39,783 bases of DNA from an uncultured Acidimicrobiaceae bacterium. Lineage in GTDB: Bacteria > Actinomycetota > Acidimicrobiia > Spongiisociales > UBA5794. The stretch covers positions 1 to 39,783 of the forward strand of contig CAMYKI010000054.1 in NCBI GenBank assembly GCA_947258985.1, in the 5' to 3' direction. The notes under the pieces were generated by a model that had not been told where the DNA came from, did no database searches, and saw only the letters and a program-made list of their open reading frames with translations. The position numbers and the translations under genes were made by a program. Positions 23,597 to 32,432 of the stretch are shown piece by piece (positions within the stretch are counted from its first letter, which is position 1; each line of letters begins with the position of its first letter).

Positions 23597-25279
23597 CTAT
23601 TCGTCGGTCACGCAGCCTTCGGATGCGGGTTTTACGGTCCTGATGTAACGGTGCAGGGTGCCCCTGGTTGCCTTGAGAGGAGGCGCCGACCAGACCAGCC
23701 GCCGCCGTTCGAGATCTGCATCGGCAACATCAACGCTGATGGACCTGGTGGCGGCATCGATGGTGATGGTGTCGCCGTCCTCGACAAGCGCAATCGGACC
23801 GCCCACCTGCGCCTCCGGTGTTACGTGCCCGATGATGAAACCGTGCGATCCCCCGGAGAACCTTCCGTCGGTGATCAGCGCAACATCGTTGCCGAGACCG
23901 GCGCCAACGATTGCCGACGTTGGGGTGAGCATCTCCGGCATGCCGGGCCCGCCCTGGGGGCCTTCGTATCGAATGACGACGACGTCGCCCGGGCCGATCT
24001 CGCCGCGCTCCAGCGCCGGCAACATGTCTTCTTCGCAGTCGAAAGTCCGCGCCGTCCCGGTGAAGCTGAGGCCCTCCTTGCCGGTGATCTTGGCCACAGC
24101 ACCGTCGGGTGCCAGGTTGCCGCGCAAGATCTGAATGTGTCCCGATTCCTTGATCGGGGCATCCCACGGCTGGACGATCTGCTGGCCATCGCTGAGTTCC
24201 GGCAGGTCGGCGAGATTTTCGGCAAGTGTCCTCCCGGTAACGGTGAGGCACGACCCGTCGATGGCGTCGTGATCCAGCAGCATCTTGAGCACAGCCGGAG
24301 TGCCACCAACGGCGTGGAGATCTTCCATGACGTAGCGCCCGCTCGGCTTCAGGTCCGCAAGGAAAGGGACCCGATCGCTGGTCCGCTGGAAGTCCTCGAG
24401 CCCGAGATCGACGCCCACCGCTCGCGCCATTGCGATCAGGTGCAGCACTGCGTTGGTGGAACCCCCCAGGGCCATGGTGATGACCATGGCGTTCTCGAAT
24501 GCGGCCCTGGTCATGATGTCTCGTGGCGTGATGTTCAGCTCCAGCAACGTGCGGATCGCGGCGCCCGCCCGGAAACATTCATCGAGTTTGGCTGCGTCGG
24601 TCGCCGGGGTGGAAGCGCTGTACGGAAGGCTCATTCCGAGGGCCTCGATGGCGGTAGCCATCGTGTTTGCCGTGTACATGCCACCACAAGCTCCCGCACC
24701 GGGACAGGCGTTGCGGACGATGTCGCGCCGGGCGTCATCGCTGATACGGTCGGCGATCCATTCGCCGTACGACTGGAACGCCGAGACGATATCGAGCGGC
24801 GTGCCGTCGTCGGTATGACCGGCCCGGATGGTGCCCCCGTAGATCATCAGCGAGGGGACGTTGACCCGGGCCATGGCCATGATCGAACCCGGCATGTTCT
24901 TGTCACAACCGGGTAGGGAGACATTGGCGTCGTACCACTGGGCCCGCATCACAGTCTCGATCGAGTCGGCAATGAGATCTCGCGACTGCAGGGAGTAGCT
25001 CATGCCCTCGGTGCCCATGGCGATGCCATCCGAGACACCGATCGTGTTGAAGCGCATCGAAACCATGTCGGCGGCGACTACCCCGTCACGGACCCTGGCT
25101 GCAAGGTCGTTGAGATGCATGTTGCAGGAGTTTCCCTCGTACCACATGCTGGCAATCCCGACCTGGGGCTTGTCCATGTCCTCCGGGGTCAATCCGGTGG
25201 CATAGAGCATCGCCTGGGATGCCCCCTGGGAGGCCTGTTGGGTGATGCGGCTGCTGGTGCGATTCAGATGTGAGGTCAT
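23597..25279 (-). CDS. ilvD: Dihydroxy-acid dehydratase
   Basis: 560-residue iron-sulfur dehydratase of valine, leucine and isoleucine synthesis, converting 2,3-dihydroxy acids to 2-keto acids. Cluster cysteines are Cys52 (GNSCNMH), Cys125 (LPGCDKN, with the carbamylated-lysine position Lys127) and Cys198 ([14 protein letters not shown]). This three-Cys pattern is that of the [2Fe-2S] type. [18 protein letters not shown] and GGFSGGSHG-like [11 protein letters not shown] are present. The start is ATG 25279, which gives a normal length; TAGCAT ends 7 bases upstream on this strand, so the mRNA may be leaderless. The frame open to 25888 is antisense of the LCP gene. No other ilv genes are nearby. 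Confidence 0.95.
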   Translation of the reverse strand: MTSHLNRTSSRITQQASQGASQAMLYATGLTPEDMDKPQVGIASMWYEGNSCNMHLNDLAARVRDGVVAADMVSMRFNTIGVSDGIAMGTEGMSYSLQSRDLIADSIETVMRAQWYDANVSLPGCDKNMPGSIMAMARVNVPSLMIYGGTIRAGHTDDGTPLDIVSAFQSYGEWIADRISDDARRDIVRNACPGAGACGGMYTANTMATAIEALGMSLPYSASTPATDAAKLDECFRAGAAIRTLLELNITPRDIMTRAAFENAMVITMALGGSTNAVLHLIAMARAVGVDLGLEDFQRTSDRVPFLADLKPSGRYVMEDLHAVGGTPAVLKMLLDHDAIDGSCLTVTGRTLAENLADLPELSDGQQIVQPWDAPIKESGHIQILRGNLAPDGAVAKITGKEGLSFTGTARTFDCEEDMLPALERGEIGPGDVVVIRYEGPQGGPGMPEMLTPTSAIVGAGLGNDVALITDGRFSGGSHGFIIGHVTPEAQVGGPIALVEDGDTITIDAATRSISVDVADADLERRRLVWSAPPLKATRGTLHRYIRTVKPASEGCVTDE

Positions 25280-25286
25280 CCGGGGA

Positions 25287-25346
25287 ATGCTACCGGCTAC
25301 TTGCTGCCATACCTGCAGTTGCGAAGCTACTTGCGGAGCAAGTAGC
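25287..25346. promoter_or_regulatory. ilvD promoter with GCTACTTGC half-sites
   Basis: On the minus strand TAGCAT (25287-25292) is the likely -10 of ilvD, 7 bases from its ATG. GCTACTTGC occurs at 25296-25304 and again at 25326-25334, exactly 30 bases apart. The second copy is followed after GGA by the inverted copy GCAAGTAGC at 25338-25346, a perfect 9-bp dyad. This looks like an operator for a dimeric regulator covering the ilvD promoter and lying upstream of the LCP promoter. Confidence 0.6.
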
Positions 25347-25372
25347 CGACGTGGCATAGCTCGTGGGATCGT

Positions 25373-25378
25373 TACACT
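25373..25378 (+). promoter_or_regulatory. Putative -10 box (TACACT) of the LCP gene
   Basis: TACACT lies 42 bases before the TTG start at 25421 and 27 bases after the GCTACTTGC dyad. Confidence 0.35.
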
Positions 25379-25420
25379 GCCGACCGGCGAATTCCCGCCG
25401 ACCGCAGCTGTGAGGCTCCT

Positions 25421-26422
25421 TTGACGACAGAAATCCCCGAACCCGTCGCGCCCCCCCGGCGTCTCAGCACCGGCAAGAAGGTCTTGCTCGGCGTGCTCAT
25501 CGTCGCCGTGCTTGGCGTGTTCGGAACAATTGGTTACATCTACTACCTCGATTCCAAGATCGAGAAGATCCCCGATGAAGCGCTTCCTTCTCTCGATGAC
25601 GATGTCGAGCAGGGCTTCCGTAACATCCTCATCGTCGGTTCCGACAGCCGGGAGGACCTCCCCGAGGGATTCGAGAACTTCGGCAGCTTCGAGGGGGAAC
25701 GTACCGACGTGATCATGGTTGCCCACGTCGTGCCCGGCGAAGGCGGCCAACTGCTCAGCCTGCCCCGTGATCTCAAGGTCGACATCCCCGGCAACGGCAC
25801 CAACCGGATCAACGCTGCTTTCGTCCTCGGCGGCCCCGACCTCCTCGTTCAGACCATCCAGGACAACTTCGGCATCCCGATTCACCACTACGTCGAGATC
25901 GACTTTGGGGGCTTTGCCCGGGTTGTCGACTCATTGGGTGGGGTGACCAAGACCTTCGACAACCCGGCGCGCGACCTCAAATCCGGGCTGGACGTTCCCG
26001 CCGGCGTCGTCGTCATGGACGGCGAAACCGCTCTTGCCTATGCACGCTCCCGCAGCTACCAAGAGAACATCAACGGCGAGTGGGTCTCGGTGGACGGCAG
26101 CGACATCGGCCGCACCCACCGCCAGCAAGAGGTGTTGTTGCTGATGTTCGACCAGGCGACCTCGCCTTCGAGTGCGTTTAGCCTGCCCGGGTTCGCCTCG
26201 ACCTTTGCGGAGCAGATCACGGCCGATGCCGGATTCACCCCCGGGGTGATGGTCGATCTGGGTCGGTCTGTGCTCAGCCTGTCGTCGAGCGCCATCGAAA
26301 CAACGACCCTCCCAGTCACCGGGTCGACCGAAGGTGGCGTCGCCTACGTGGTGCGTGTTGAGCCCGACGCCACGACGGTGCTCGACGCCTTCATAGCCGG
26401 CACGGTTTTCCCTGAGCTGTAA
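25421..26422 (+). CDS. LytR-CpsA-Psr (LCP) family cell-wall glycopolymer ligase
   Basis: 333-residue membrane-anchored LCP protein. It has a short basic cytoplasmic N-terminus, one membrane helix at about 20-42, then the LCP domain outside: [10 protein letters not shown] (Asp75), GERTDVIMV (Arg94 and Asp96), [13 protein letters not shown] (Arg116 and Asp117) and INAAFVLGG. These residues bind the polyprenyl pyrophosphate and metal in known members, which attach wall teichoic acid, capsule or arabinogalactan to peptidoglycan. The start is TTG 25421 with GAGG 7 bases upstream. It could ligate the polymer made by the locus at 7986-15176, although it is not next to it. It is divergent from ilvD; a 20-bp stem follows its stop. 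Confidence 0.9.
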   Translation: MTTEIPEPVAPPRRLSTGKKVLLGVLIVAVLGVFGTIGYIYYLDSKIEKIPDEALPSLDDDVEQGFRNILIVGSDSREDLPEGFENFGSFEGERTDVIMVAHVVPGEGGQLLSLPRDLKVDIPGNGTNRINAAFVLGGPDLLVQTIQDNFGIPIHHYVEIDFGGFARVVDSLGGVTKTFDNPARDLKSGLDVPAGVVVMDGETALAYARSRSYQENINGEWVSVDGSDIGRTHRQQEVLLLMFDQATSPSSAFSLPGFASTFAEQITADAGFTPGVMVDLGRSVLSLSSSAIETTTLPVTGSTEGGVAYVVRVEPDATTVLDAFIAGTVFPEL

Positions 26423-26426
26423 CGCG

Positions 26427-26470
26427 TCTGGCGTACGTGGTGGCGTTATTACGCCACCACGTACGCCAGA
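26427..26470. terminator. Long palindrome, copy 2 (20-bp perfect stem)
   Basis: Perfect 20-bp arms (26427-26446 and 26451-26470) around the loop TATT, between the convergent stops of the LCP gene (26422) and the class V aminotransferase; the latter's TAA lies in the loop and arm at 26449-26451. It shares 22 identical bases with the copy at 23535. Confidence 0.8.
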
Positions 26471-27630
26471 GCGGAAATGAACTCGGCGAGTTCGTCATCC
26501 GTGTTGAAGTAGTGGACCGAGGCGCGGATGGTTTCGTCGAGACCCCGCTGTTCCATGTCGATTCGGGCCGAGTAGACCGACGTGGTCGAGACATTGATCC
26601 GCCTCTTCCCCAACTCTTGCTTCAGGACGGCTGCCGGAACCCCGGCCACGCTGAACGTGACGATGCCGCCCTTGACCGCACCCTTGTCATGCACCGTGAC
26701 GCCATCAACCCGGTCCAGGTCCGTCCGCAATCTCGCTGCCAGCCCGCTCACGCGCCGCCATATCGCGTCGAGCCCGATGTCCAGGGCGTAGTCACAAGCG
26801 GCACCCAGCCCGAGCCGCAGCGCCGGGCTCGACTCCCACGTCTCGAAACGTTTCGCATCCCGTCTCACTTCGTAACGATCTCTTGCCACCCACGAGGCCC
26901 CATGGAGATCGAGCATCGCCGGCTCGAGCGACTCGATGAACCGATCCCGCACGTAGAGGAATCCGACACCACGGGGACCGCGCAGAAACTTGCGACTCGT
27001 CGCCGACAGCAGATCACACCCGACCTCGTCGACGTCGATAGGCATCTGCCCGACCGTCTGGCAAGCGTCCAAAAGGAACGGAACCCCGGCGTCCTTGGCG
27101 ATGCGGCCTACAGCGGCCGCCGGGTTGATCAGGCCGCCGTTTGTGGGCATGTGGTTCATCGAGATGAGCCGGACCCGATCGTCGATCATCTCCTCGAGCG
27201 CATCCACATCCACCTCGCCGGTGGCCGTATCGGGAATGACCTCGACACGGGCGCCGGTGCGTTTGGCTACCTGGAGATATGCGATGAAGTTCGCTCCGTA
27301 CTCGGTTGTAGTCGTCAGGATGCGGTCGCCGTTTCGGAAGGGGAAGGAGTAGAACGCCATGTCCCATGCTCGAGTGGCGTTGTCGACGAGGGCTATCTCG
27401 TCCTCGCCCGCACCGATCACACCGGCCACTGATCGATACACACCGGCAAGGTCTTCACCGCGCGCTTCGGCCAGTTCGTAGCCACCCACCCGGGCCTCCT
27501 CTTCGAGGTAGTCAACGACCGTATCGACCACCACGGCCGGCGGCAGCGAGGCTCCGGCGTTGTTGAGGTGGATTACCTCGGAACACCCCGGGGTATCGCG
27601 GCGGGCACGGGCAACGGCGGCTTCATTCAT
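26449..27630 (-). CDS. Class V aminotransferase (cysteine desulfurase/epimerase-like)
   Basis: 393-residue PLP enzyme of the aminotransferase class V group. HLNNAGASLPP opens the fold, VDNATRAWDMAF binds the phosphate, FLLDACQTVGQMP has Asp188, and the Schiff-base lysine is Lys214 in SRKFLRGPRGVGFLYV. This matches the isopenicillin-N-epimerase/cysteine-desulfurase-like branch. No Cys-containing flexible loop of true IscS type is seen, so sulfur transfer is doubtful and the substrate is unknown. Its start overlaps the upstream SDR gene by 8 bases, so the two are translationally coupled. The stop lies inside the palindrome at 26427-26470. Confidence 0.82.
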   Translation of the reverse strand: MNEAAVARARRDTPGCSEVIHLNNAGASLPPAVVVDTVVDYLEEEARVGGYELAEARGEDLAGVYRSVAGVIGAGEDEIALVDNATRAWDMAFYSFPFRNGDRILTTTTEYGANFIAYLQVAKRTGARVEVIPDTATGEVDVDALEEMIDDRVRLISMNHMPTNGGLINPAAAVGRIAKDAGVPFLLDACQTVGQMPIDVDEVGCDLLSATSRKFLRGPRGVGFLYVRDRFIESLEPAMLDLHGASWVARDRYEVRRDAKRFETWESSPALRLGLGAACDYALDIGLDAIWRRVSGLAARLRTDLDRVDGVTVHDKGAVKGGIVTFSVAGVPAAVLKQELGKRRINVSTTSVYSARIDMEQRGLDETIRASVHYFNTDDELAEFISALAYVVA

Positions 27631-28399
27631 CGGGTATCAGCCGTCCCTCCATACCTCCGGCCACCGTCACCACCTGGCCCGAGAGGTGGCCGGAAAGCGG
27701 ATCAGAAGCCAGCACAACGACCTGGGCGGCGACGTCTTCAGGACGCCCCAGTTTCTTCAGCGACATCGTCGCCGTGACCTTGGAGAAGTGGTCATCACCC
27801 AGGTCACGGGCGGCTACCCGCGGAGTGAGTGTCCATCCCGGGGACACCACGTTGACCCGCACCCCGGGACCGATGCGGGCGGCTTCGTTCTTGGCGCTCA
27901 GCAGCAGGCCGCTCAGGATCGCCCCCTTGGCGGCGGCATAGTCGGCATGGCCCGCTTCGCCGAACGAGCCTGCGGTGGAAGCAATCATCACGAGGGCGCC
28001 GGTCCCGGTTCCGGAGGCGTGCCTCAGGAAACCGCGAGCGGTGAGAAATGTCGTGGTCAGGTTCGATGCAAGCGTGGCGTTCCATCGGTCCAGCGGGAGG
28101 TCCCAGACCGGCTGATCCGGAGGGGGCCACTTCCCGGCATTGGCGACACACACGTCGAGCCTCCCCAGGGCGGCAACAGCTGCCGGAATCAGGCGATCAG
28201 CGGCGCGCTCATCGCTGAGATCCGCCTGCAGAGCCACTCCGCCGACCTCTTTCGCAAGCAGCTCCGCTGCCTCCGCAGACGTGTTGTAGTGAACCGCAAC
28301 CCGGGCTCCCTCCCCGGCGAACGCTTTGACGATGGCGGTCCCGATTCCGCCTGCGCCACCTGTGACCAGAACACCCTTCCCTGCAAGTCCGCTGTCCAC
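27623..28399 (-). CDS. Short-chain dehydrogenase/reductase
   Basis: 258-residue classical SDR. The cofactor motif is TGGAGGIG at 13-20, ADLSDERAADRL places the adenine ring, VANAG is at 85-89, and the catalytic set is Ser141, Tyr154 and Lys158 (HADYAAAKGA). It ends with the usual GQVVTVAGG. The residue after the second strand is not acidic (VHYNT), which suggests NADP. The start is GTG 28399 with AGGAG 6 bases upstream; the frame open to 28591 is antisense of ndh. It is first in an operon with the class V aminotransferase, so oxidation or reduction paired with a PLP reaction on a shared small molecule is plausible but not proven. Confidence 0.87.
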   Translation of the reverse strand: MDSGLAGKGVLVTGGAGGIGTAIVKAFAGEGARVAVHYNTSAEAAELLAKEVGGVALQADLSDERAADRLIPAAVAALGRLDVCVANAGKWPPPDQPVWDLPLDRWNATLASNLTTTFLTARGFLRHASGTGTGALVMIASTAGSFGEAGHADYAAAKGAILSGLLLSAKNEAARIGPGVRVNVVSPGWTLTPRVAARDLGDDHFSKVTATMSLKKLGRPEDVAAQVVVLASDPLSGHLSGQVVTVAGGMEGRLIPDE

Positions 28400-28467
28400 T
28401 GCGACTCCTATCGATGTCGGACGAGACGAAGGTAACACGCTGCGTCGGCGACACCGCAACGACGGCG

Positions 28468-28473
28468 TAGCCT
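28468..28473 (+). promoter_or_regulatory. -10 box (TAGCCT) giving a leaderless ndh mRNA
   Basis: TAGCCT ends 7 bases before the ATG at 28481. Confidence 0.4.
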
Positions 28474-28480
28474 GGTAGGC

Positions 28481-29722
28481 ATGGTGGACAAGGTCGTCAT
28501 TGTCGGCGGTGGTTTCGCGGGCCTCACAGCGGCGAAGCGACTGGGGCGCGCCGACGTCTCGGTGACCTTGATCGATCGAACCAATCACCATCTGTTTCAG
28601 CCGCTGCTCTACCAGGTGGCGACCGGTGGGCTGTCACCCGCCGACATCGCATCCCCCATCCGTTACATCCTGCGACGTCAGCACAACGTGCGGGTCATAG
28701 AAGACATCGTGACCGGAATAGAAGAACACGCCGTCGTGACTTCATCGGGACGACTTCCATTCGACCATCTCATAGTGGCCACGGGAGCAACCCATCACTA
28801 CTTCGGCAACGACGACTGGGAAACCACCGCCCCCGGATTGAAGACGCTTCCCGATGCCACCCGTCTGCGGGCGATGATCCTGGAAGCCTTCGAGACCGCC
28901 GAGCGCACCGGGAGCAGAGACCTGACTTTCCTGGTGGTAGGCGGGGGTCCCACGGGCGTTGAGATGGCCGGCGCTATAGCCGAGATGGCCGGTCATACGC
29001 TGCGGCGCGATTTCCGCACAATCGACCCGGCGGCAGCGCGCGTGATACTCGTCGAAGCCGGCGAGCGCATTCTGAGCAGCTACCCGAAGTCGCTCTCCCG
29101 CAAAGCGGCGGCACAACTGGAGGCTCTCGGGGCAGAGGTACGCACCGGGTGGACGGTCACCGACCTCACCCCAGAAACCGCCACCCTGAAGCGGGGCGAT
29201 GAGACCGAGACTCTCGACAACGCGGCAACGATCTGGGCAGCCGGGGTCAAGGCGTCCCCCCTCGGGGCAGCGCTGGTGCCGCTCGGCGCCGAACTGGACC
29301 AGGCAGGGCGGGTAATGGTGAGCCCCGACCTGACGATTCCGGGCCATCCCAATATCTACGTCGCCGGCGACCTGGTGTCCTTGCAGCAGAACGGTTCCCC
29401 GATACCGGGGGTGGCACCGGCGGCGATTCAGATGGGTCGGTATGTCGCCGACCGTATCCAGGGCGAAATCACAGGGGACTTCCGATACAAGGACAAGGGG
29501 AACCTGGCGACCATCGGGCGCAGCTCGGGAATCGCCGACTTTGGCCGCATTCGATTTTCGGGCTTCCCAGCGTGGGCGGCGTGGCTCGGTGTCCACATCT
29601 TCTTCCTCATCGGCTTTCAGAACCGACTGCTTGTCATGATCCAATGGGCCTGGAACTACTTCACCCGCAATCGATCAGCAAGGCTCATCGTGCGGTATGG
29701 GGAAGAAGAACGGCCTTCGTAG
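28481..29722 (+). CDS. ndh: Type II NADH dehydrogenase
   Basis: 413-residue single-subunit NADH:quinone oxidoreductase, membrane-bound and not proton-pumping. The FAD fold is VVIVGGGFAGLTAAK at the N-terminus, followed by NHHLFQPLLYQVATGGLSP, a strong NDH-2 signature. The NADH fold is LVVGGGPTGVEMAGAIAEM. FAD closure is NIYVAGDLV and the quinone-site region is GVAPAAIQMGRYVA. The C-terminal part (AWLGVHIFFLIGFQNRLLVMIQW) gives the membrane attachment. It appears to be monocistronic and leaderless. It is divergent from the SDR/aminotransferase operon with 81 bases between. Confidence 0.93.
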   Translation: MVDKVVIVGGGFAGLTAAKRLGRADVSVTLIDRTNHHLFQPLLYQVATGGLSPADIASPIRYILRRQHNVRVIEDIVTGIEEHAVVTSSGRLPFDHLIVATGATHHYFGNDDWETTAPGLKTLPDATRLRAMILEAFETAERTGSRDLTFLVVGGGPTGVEMAGAIAEMAGHTLRRDFRTIDPAAARVILVEAGERILSSYPKSLSRKAAAQLEALGAEVRTGWTVTDLTPETATLKRGDETETLDNAATIWAAGVKASPLGAALVPLGAELDQAGRVMVSPDLTIPGHPNIYVAGDLVSLQQNGSPIPGVAPAAIQMGRYVADRIQGEITGDFRYKDKGNLATIGRSSGIADFGRIRFSGFPAWAAWLGVHIFFLIGFQNRLLVMIQWAWNYFTRNRSARLIVRYGEEERPS

Positions 29723-29737
29723 TTGGCCACGAGACTT

Positions 29738-29796
29738 CTACGTCACGGCCCCGGCACGGTCTATCAGCGGAGGACGGCACTGCACGAATGACGTAG
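29738..29796. repeat. Spaced inverted repeat CTACGTCA / TGACGTAG
   Basis: Perfect 8-bp arms at 29738-29745 and 29789-29796, 43 bases apart, between ndh and the EamA transporter gene. This could be paired regulator sites or a weak stem; it is not a typical terminator. Confidence 0.3.
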
Positions 29797-29873
29797 TCCG
29801 CACCTAGGAGCCTTTCTCGAGAACGCGACGTCTCCCACTACCGTACGGCTCCGCCATCGAGACCGGAGACTGA

Positions 29874-30767
29874 GTGCCATTCCAAGTCGCGGCGCTGCTC
29901 GCTGCCTCGTCATGGGCGGTCGGCGGGCTCATAGCCGCCGAACCATCGCGACTGCTCGGCGGACCGCGCTTCGTCCGCCTCCGCATGGTCTACGTGTCGG
30001 TTGCCCTCACCCTCATCGCCGTGCTTGTCGGAGGCTGGGACACCGTTGCCTCGACGGACTGGCTACCTCTGGCGATCTCAGGTTTCGTCGGTCTGGCACT
30101 CGGCGACGCGGCACTCTTCGAGGCGTTCTCCCGGCTGGGTCCGAGGCGCACCGGGATGCTCTTCACCGCCAATGCCCCCATCGCCGCGATCCTGAGTGCC
30201 TTTATCTACGACGAACGGTTTGGGGTGCTCGGGATCATCGGCACGGTGCTGGTGGTGTCTGGTGTCAGTCTCGCCATTGCCTATGGGACCCGACCGGGAC
30301 AATCCCACACATGGGAAGAGGTGCGGGGCCCGCTGTGGGTGGGGGTCACATTCGGACTCATGGGCGCGCTCGGACAGTCTGTCGCCGTGCTGGTTGCCGA
30401 CCCGGTCTTCGACGGATCACTCGATCCGTGGGCCGGCGCCGCGGTGAGGGCCATCGTCGGGACCGCAGGGCTCATTGCGCTCAAGCCTTGGTTCGAGCGT
30501 CGCAACGGCGGACGCCCACCTGTGGTGTTCACGGTGCGCTTGTGGGCACTCGTACTGATCTCGGGGACGCTCGGCATGGTCATCGGCAAGACGCTGATGC
30601 TGATCGCCCTGGCAGACGGGCCTCCGGGCTTGGTGTCGATCCTGGTGTCTGTGGCCCCGGTGATCCAGCTACCGATCATCTGGCTGGTCACCAAGGAACG
30701 TCCCGCCGCCGGCGCCTGGATGGGCGCGGCGCTGGCGGTGGCCGGCACGGCCATGGTCCTGGCCTAA
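29874..30767 (+). CDS. EamA/DMT family transporter
   Basis: 297-residue drug/metabolite transporter with ten helices in two EamA repeats. The first repeat is about residues 1-135 and has LGDAALFEAFSRLGPRRTGML and ILSAFIYDERF. The second is about 155-297 and has GMVIGKTLMLIALADGPPGLVSIL and WLVTKERPAAGAWMG. The P-x-x-A-x-L-x-x-x-x-ER pattern near the end of each repeat is typical. The start is GTG 29874 with GGAG 6 bases upstream. Exported substrate is unknown. The CDF transporter gene follows after 44 bases with its own promoter. Confidence 0.87.
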   Translation: MPFQVAALLAASSWAVGGLIAAEPSRLLGGPRFVRLRMVYVSVALTLIAVLVGGWDTVASTDWLPLAISGFVGLALGDAALFEAFSRLGPRRTGMLFTANAPIAAILSAFIYDERFGVLGIIGTVLVVSGVSLAIAYGTRPGQSHTWEEVRGPLWVGVTFGLMGALGQSVAVLVADPVFDGSLDPWAGAAVRAIVGTAGLIALKPWFERRNGGRPPVVFTVRLWALVLISGTLGMVIGKTLMLIALADGPPGLVSILVSVAPVIQLPIIWLVTKERPAAGAWMGAALAVAGTAMVLA

Positions 30768-30797
30768 CCCGGGGGCGGGACGAGGGGTGAACTGCGT

Positions 30798-30803
30798 TAG
30801 ATT
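30798..30803 (+). promoter_or_regulatory. -10 box (TAGATT) giving a leaderless CDF-transporter mRNA
   Basis: TAGATT ends 8 bases before the ATG at 30812, with no ribosome binding site between. Confidence 0.4.
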
Positions 30804-30811
30804 GCCGCCAC

Positions 30812-31759
30812 ATGGCAACAGGTGAATCCAAAAAGGTCGTAATCGCGGCCTTCTTCGCAAATCTCGGTATCGCTATCGCCAAGTTCATCGGCTACGGCTT
30901 CACCCGGTCGTCTTCGATGCTGGCGGAGTCGATCCACTCAGTCGCCGATACCGGCAACCAAGCGCTTCTGCTGCTCGGCGGACGGCTCTCCAAGCGGGAC
31001 CCTGATGAGGAGTACCAGTTCGGGTATGCGCGGGAGCGCTACTTCTGGTCGTTCGTGGTGTCGATGGTCCTGTTCTCGCTCGGCTCCTTGTTCGCCCTCT
31101 ACGAGGGCTGGGAGAAGCTGCGCCACCCCCACGACCTGGAGAACATCGGCTGGGCATTCGGCATCCTCAGCCTCGGCCTGGTCTTCGAGGGATACGCCTT
31201 CAACACCGCGGTGAAGACCTCTCGCAGCGTGAAGGGTGATCGCACCTGGTGGCAGTTCATCAGGACGTCCCGGATTCCGGAACTCACCGTTGTGCTGCTC
31301 GAGGACTTCGGCGCCCTCATCGGCCTCGTGATCGCCCTGTCGGCCATCACCGTGGCAACCATCACCGGCGATCCCATCTGGGATGCTGTCGGCACCATCA
31401 GCATCGGCCTGTTGCTCGGAGCAATCGCCATCATTCTTGCCATCGAGATGAAGGGCTTGCTGATCGGCGAGTCGGCTCGTCCTGAGGAATACGAGAAGAT
31501 CCGGAAGGCCATCCTCGGCTCGGAGCATGTCCAGGATGTCATCCACCTCCGCACCCAGCACTTCGGTCCGGAACAGTTGCTGGTGGGTGCCAAGGTTGCT
31601 TTCGACCGGGACCTCACGCTGCCGCAACTCGCGGATGCGATCAATGATGCGGAAACCCGGGTGCGTGAGGTGGTCCCCTACGCCAAACCGATGTATGTCG
31701 AACCGGACATCGTCCGCACCGCGGCGGAGCCGGCCCCACCCACCGACGACCATCACTGA
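30812..31759 (+). CDS. Cation diffusion facilitator (ZnT9/SLC30A9-like branch)
   Basis: 315-residue metal/proton antiporter. Six helices span about residues 8-215, followed by a short cytoplasmic domain (residues about 225-300). The helix 2 site is normal, with His42-SVA-Asp46 (ESIHSVADTGNQ). In helix 5 the usual HxxxD is absent; the sequence there is LLEDFGALIG (Glu164 and Asp165). I recall such an ED pattern from the SLC30A9-like branch rather than from the ZitB/CzcD zinc exporters, so metal choice may differ from zinc. The His-rich end (DDHH) is short. The kinase gene starts 25 bases after its stop. Confidence 0.85.
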   Translation: MATGESKKVVIAAFFANLGIAIAKFIGYGFTRSSSMLAESIHSVADTGNQALLLLGGRLSKRDPDEEYQFGYARERYFWSFVVSMVLFSLGSLFALYEGWEKLRHPHDLENIGWAFGILSLGLVFEGYAFNTAVKTSRSVKGDRTWWQFIRTSRIPELTVVLLEDFGALIGLVIALSAITVATITGDPIWDAVGTISIGLLLGAIAIILAIEMKGLLIGESARPEEYEKIRKAILGSEHVQDVIHLRTQHFGPEQLLVGAKVAFDRDLTLPQLADAINDAETRVREVVPYAKPMYVEPDIVRTAAEPAPPTDDHH

Positions 31760-31770
31760 CTCAGCGGTAA

Positions 31771-31776
31771 TAAGAT
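31771..31776 (+). promoter_or_regulatory. -10 box (TAAGAT) upstream of the kinase gene
   Basis: TAAGAT ends 8 bases before the ATG at 31785, suggesting a leaderless mRNA for the kinase and GH13-like pair. Confidence 0.4.
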
Positions 31777-31784
31777 GACTGCCC

Positions 31785-32432
31785 ATGAAGGGCGACATCA
31801 TCCTCGTCGGCGAGGAACACAAAAACGCGGCGGAACAGATCATCGGGCGACTGTTCAACGAGCTCGCGGCGACCGACCGTAGATACACCATCACCGTTGC
31901 CGGCGAGTCGGGCAGCGGGAAGTCGGAGACCGGGCAAGCGCTCGCCGACGCACTCGGCGAACGGGGCGTCACCGCGGTGGTGCTGCAGCAGGACGACTAC
32001 TACGTGCTGCCGCCCCGATTCAACGATGCCGCCCGCCGGGCCAACTTCGCCTGGGTGGGCACTACGGAGGTGCGACTCGACCTCCTCGACCAACACCTCG
32101 GGCAAGCCCGGGAGGGCGCGGCGTCGATCGTGAAGCCGCTCGTCGACTACGACGCCAACCAGATCGGCGACGAGACCATCTCCCTCGAAGGCGTCGACGC
32201 CGTCATCGCCGAAGGCGTCTACACGTCGCTGTGCGAGAACGTCGATCGGCGAGTGTTTATCGCCCGCAACCGGCTGGAGACGATGGAACACAGGATGAAA
32301 CGGGGCCGGGAGGAGTTCGACCCCTTCATCGAAGAGGTGCTGGTGCGGGAGCACGAAATCATCTCGCAGCACCGATCAAGGGCCGATGTCATCATCACCC
32401 GCGAGTACGACGTCGAGTTCGTGACGGCGTGA
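31785..32432 (+). CDS. Uridine-kinase-like P-loop kinase
   Basis: 215-residue P-loop kinase of the uridine kinase/phosphoribulokinase fold. The Walker A motif is GESGSGKS at about residues 40-47. LQQDDYY follows, matching the acidic DDFY segment of uridine kinases, and VIAEGVYTS matches their EGxxx strand. A basic lid region is EHRMKRGREEFDPF. The first 30 residues (GDIILVGEEHKNAAEQIIGRLF) are an extra N-terminal segment not typical of uridine kinase. Several uridine-binding positions differ, so the phosphate acceptor may be something else, such as a sugar. Its TGA overlaps the GTG of the GH13-like gene (GTGA), so the two proteins are made in coupled fashion. Confidence 0.75.
   Translation: MKGDIILVGEEHKNAAEQIIGRLFNELAATDRRYTITVAGESGSGKSETGQALADALGERGVTAVVLQQDDYYVLPPRFNDAARRANFAWVGTTEVRLDLLDQHLGQAREGAASIVKPLVDYDANQIGDETISLEGVDAVIAEGVYTSLCENVDRRVFIARNRLETMEHRMKRGREEFDPFIEEVLVREHEIISQHRSRADVIITREYDVEFVTA

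Noticed and set aside
23651..24916. Long plus-strand open frame of about 420 codons
   Set aside because: Antisense to ilvD, whose full motif set leaves no doubt about the coding strand.
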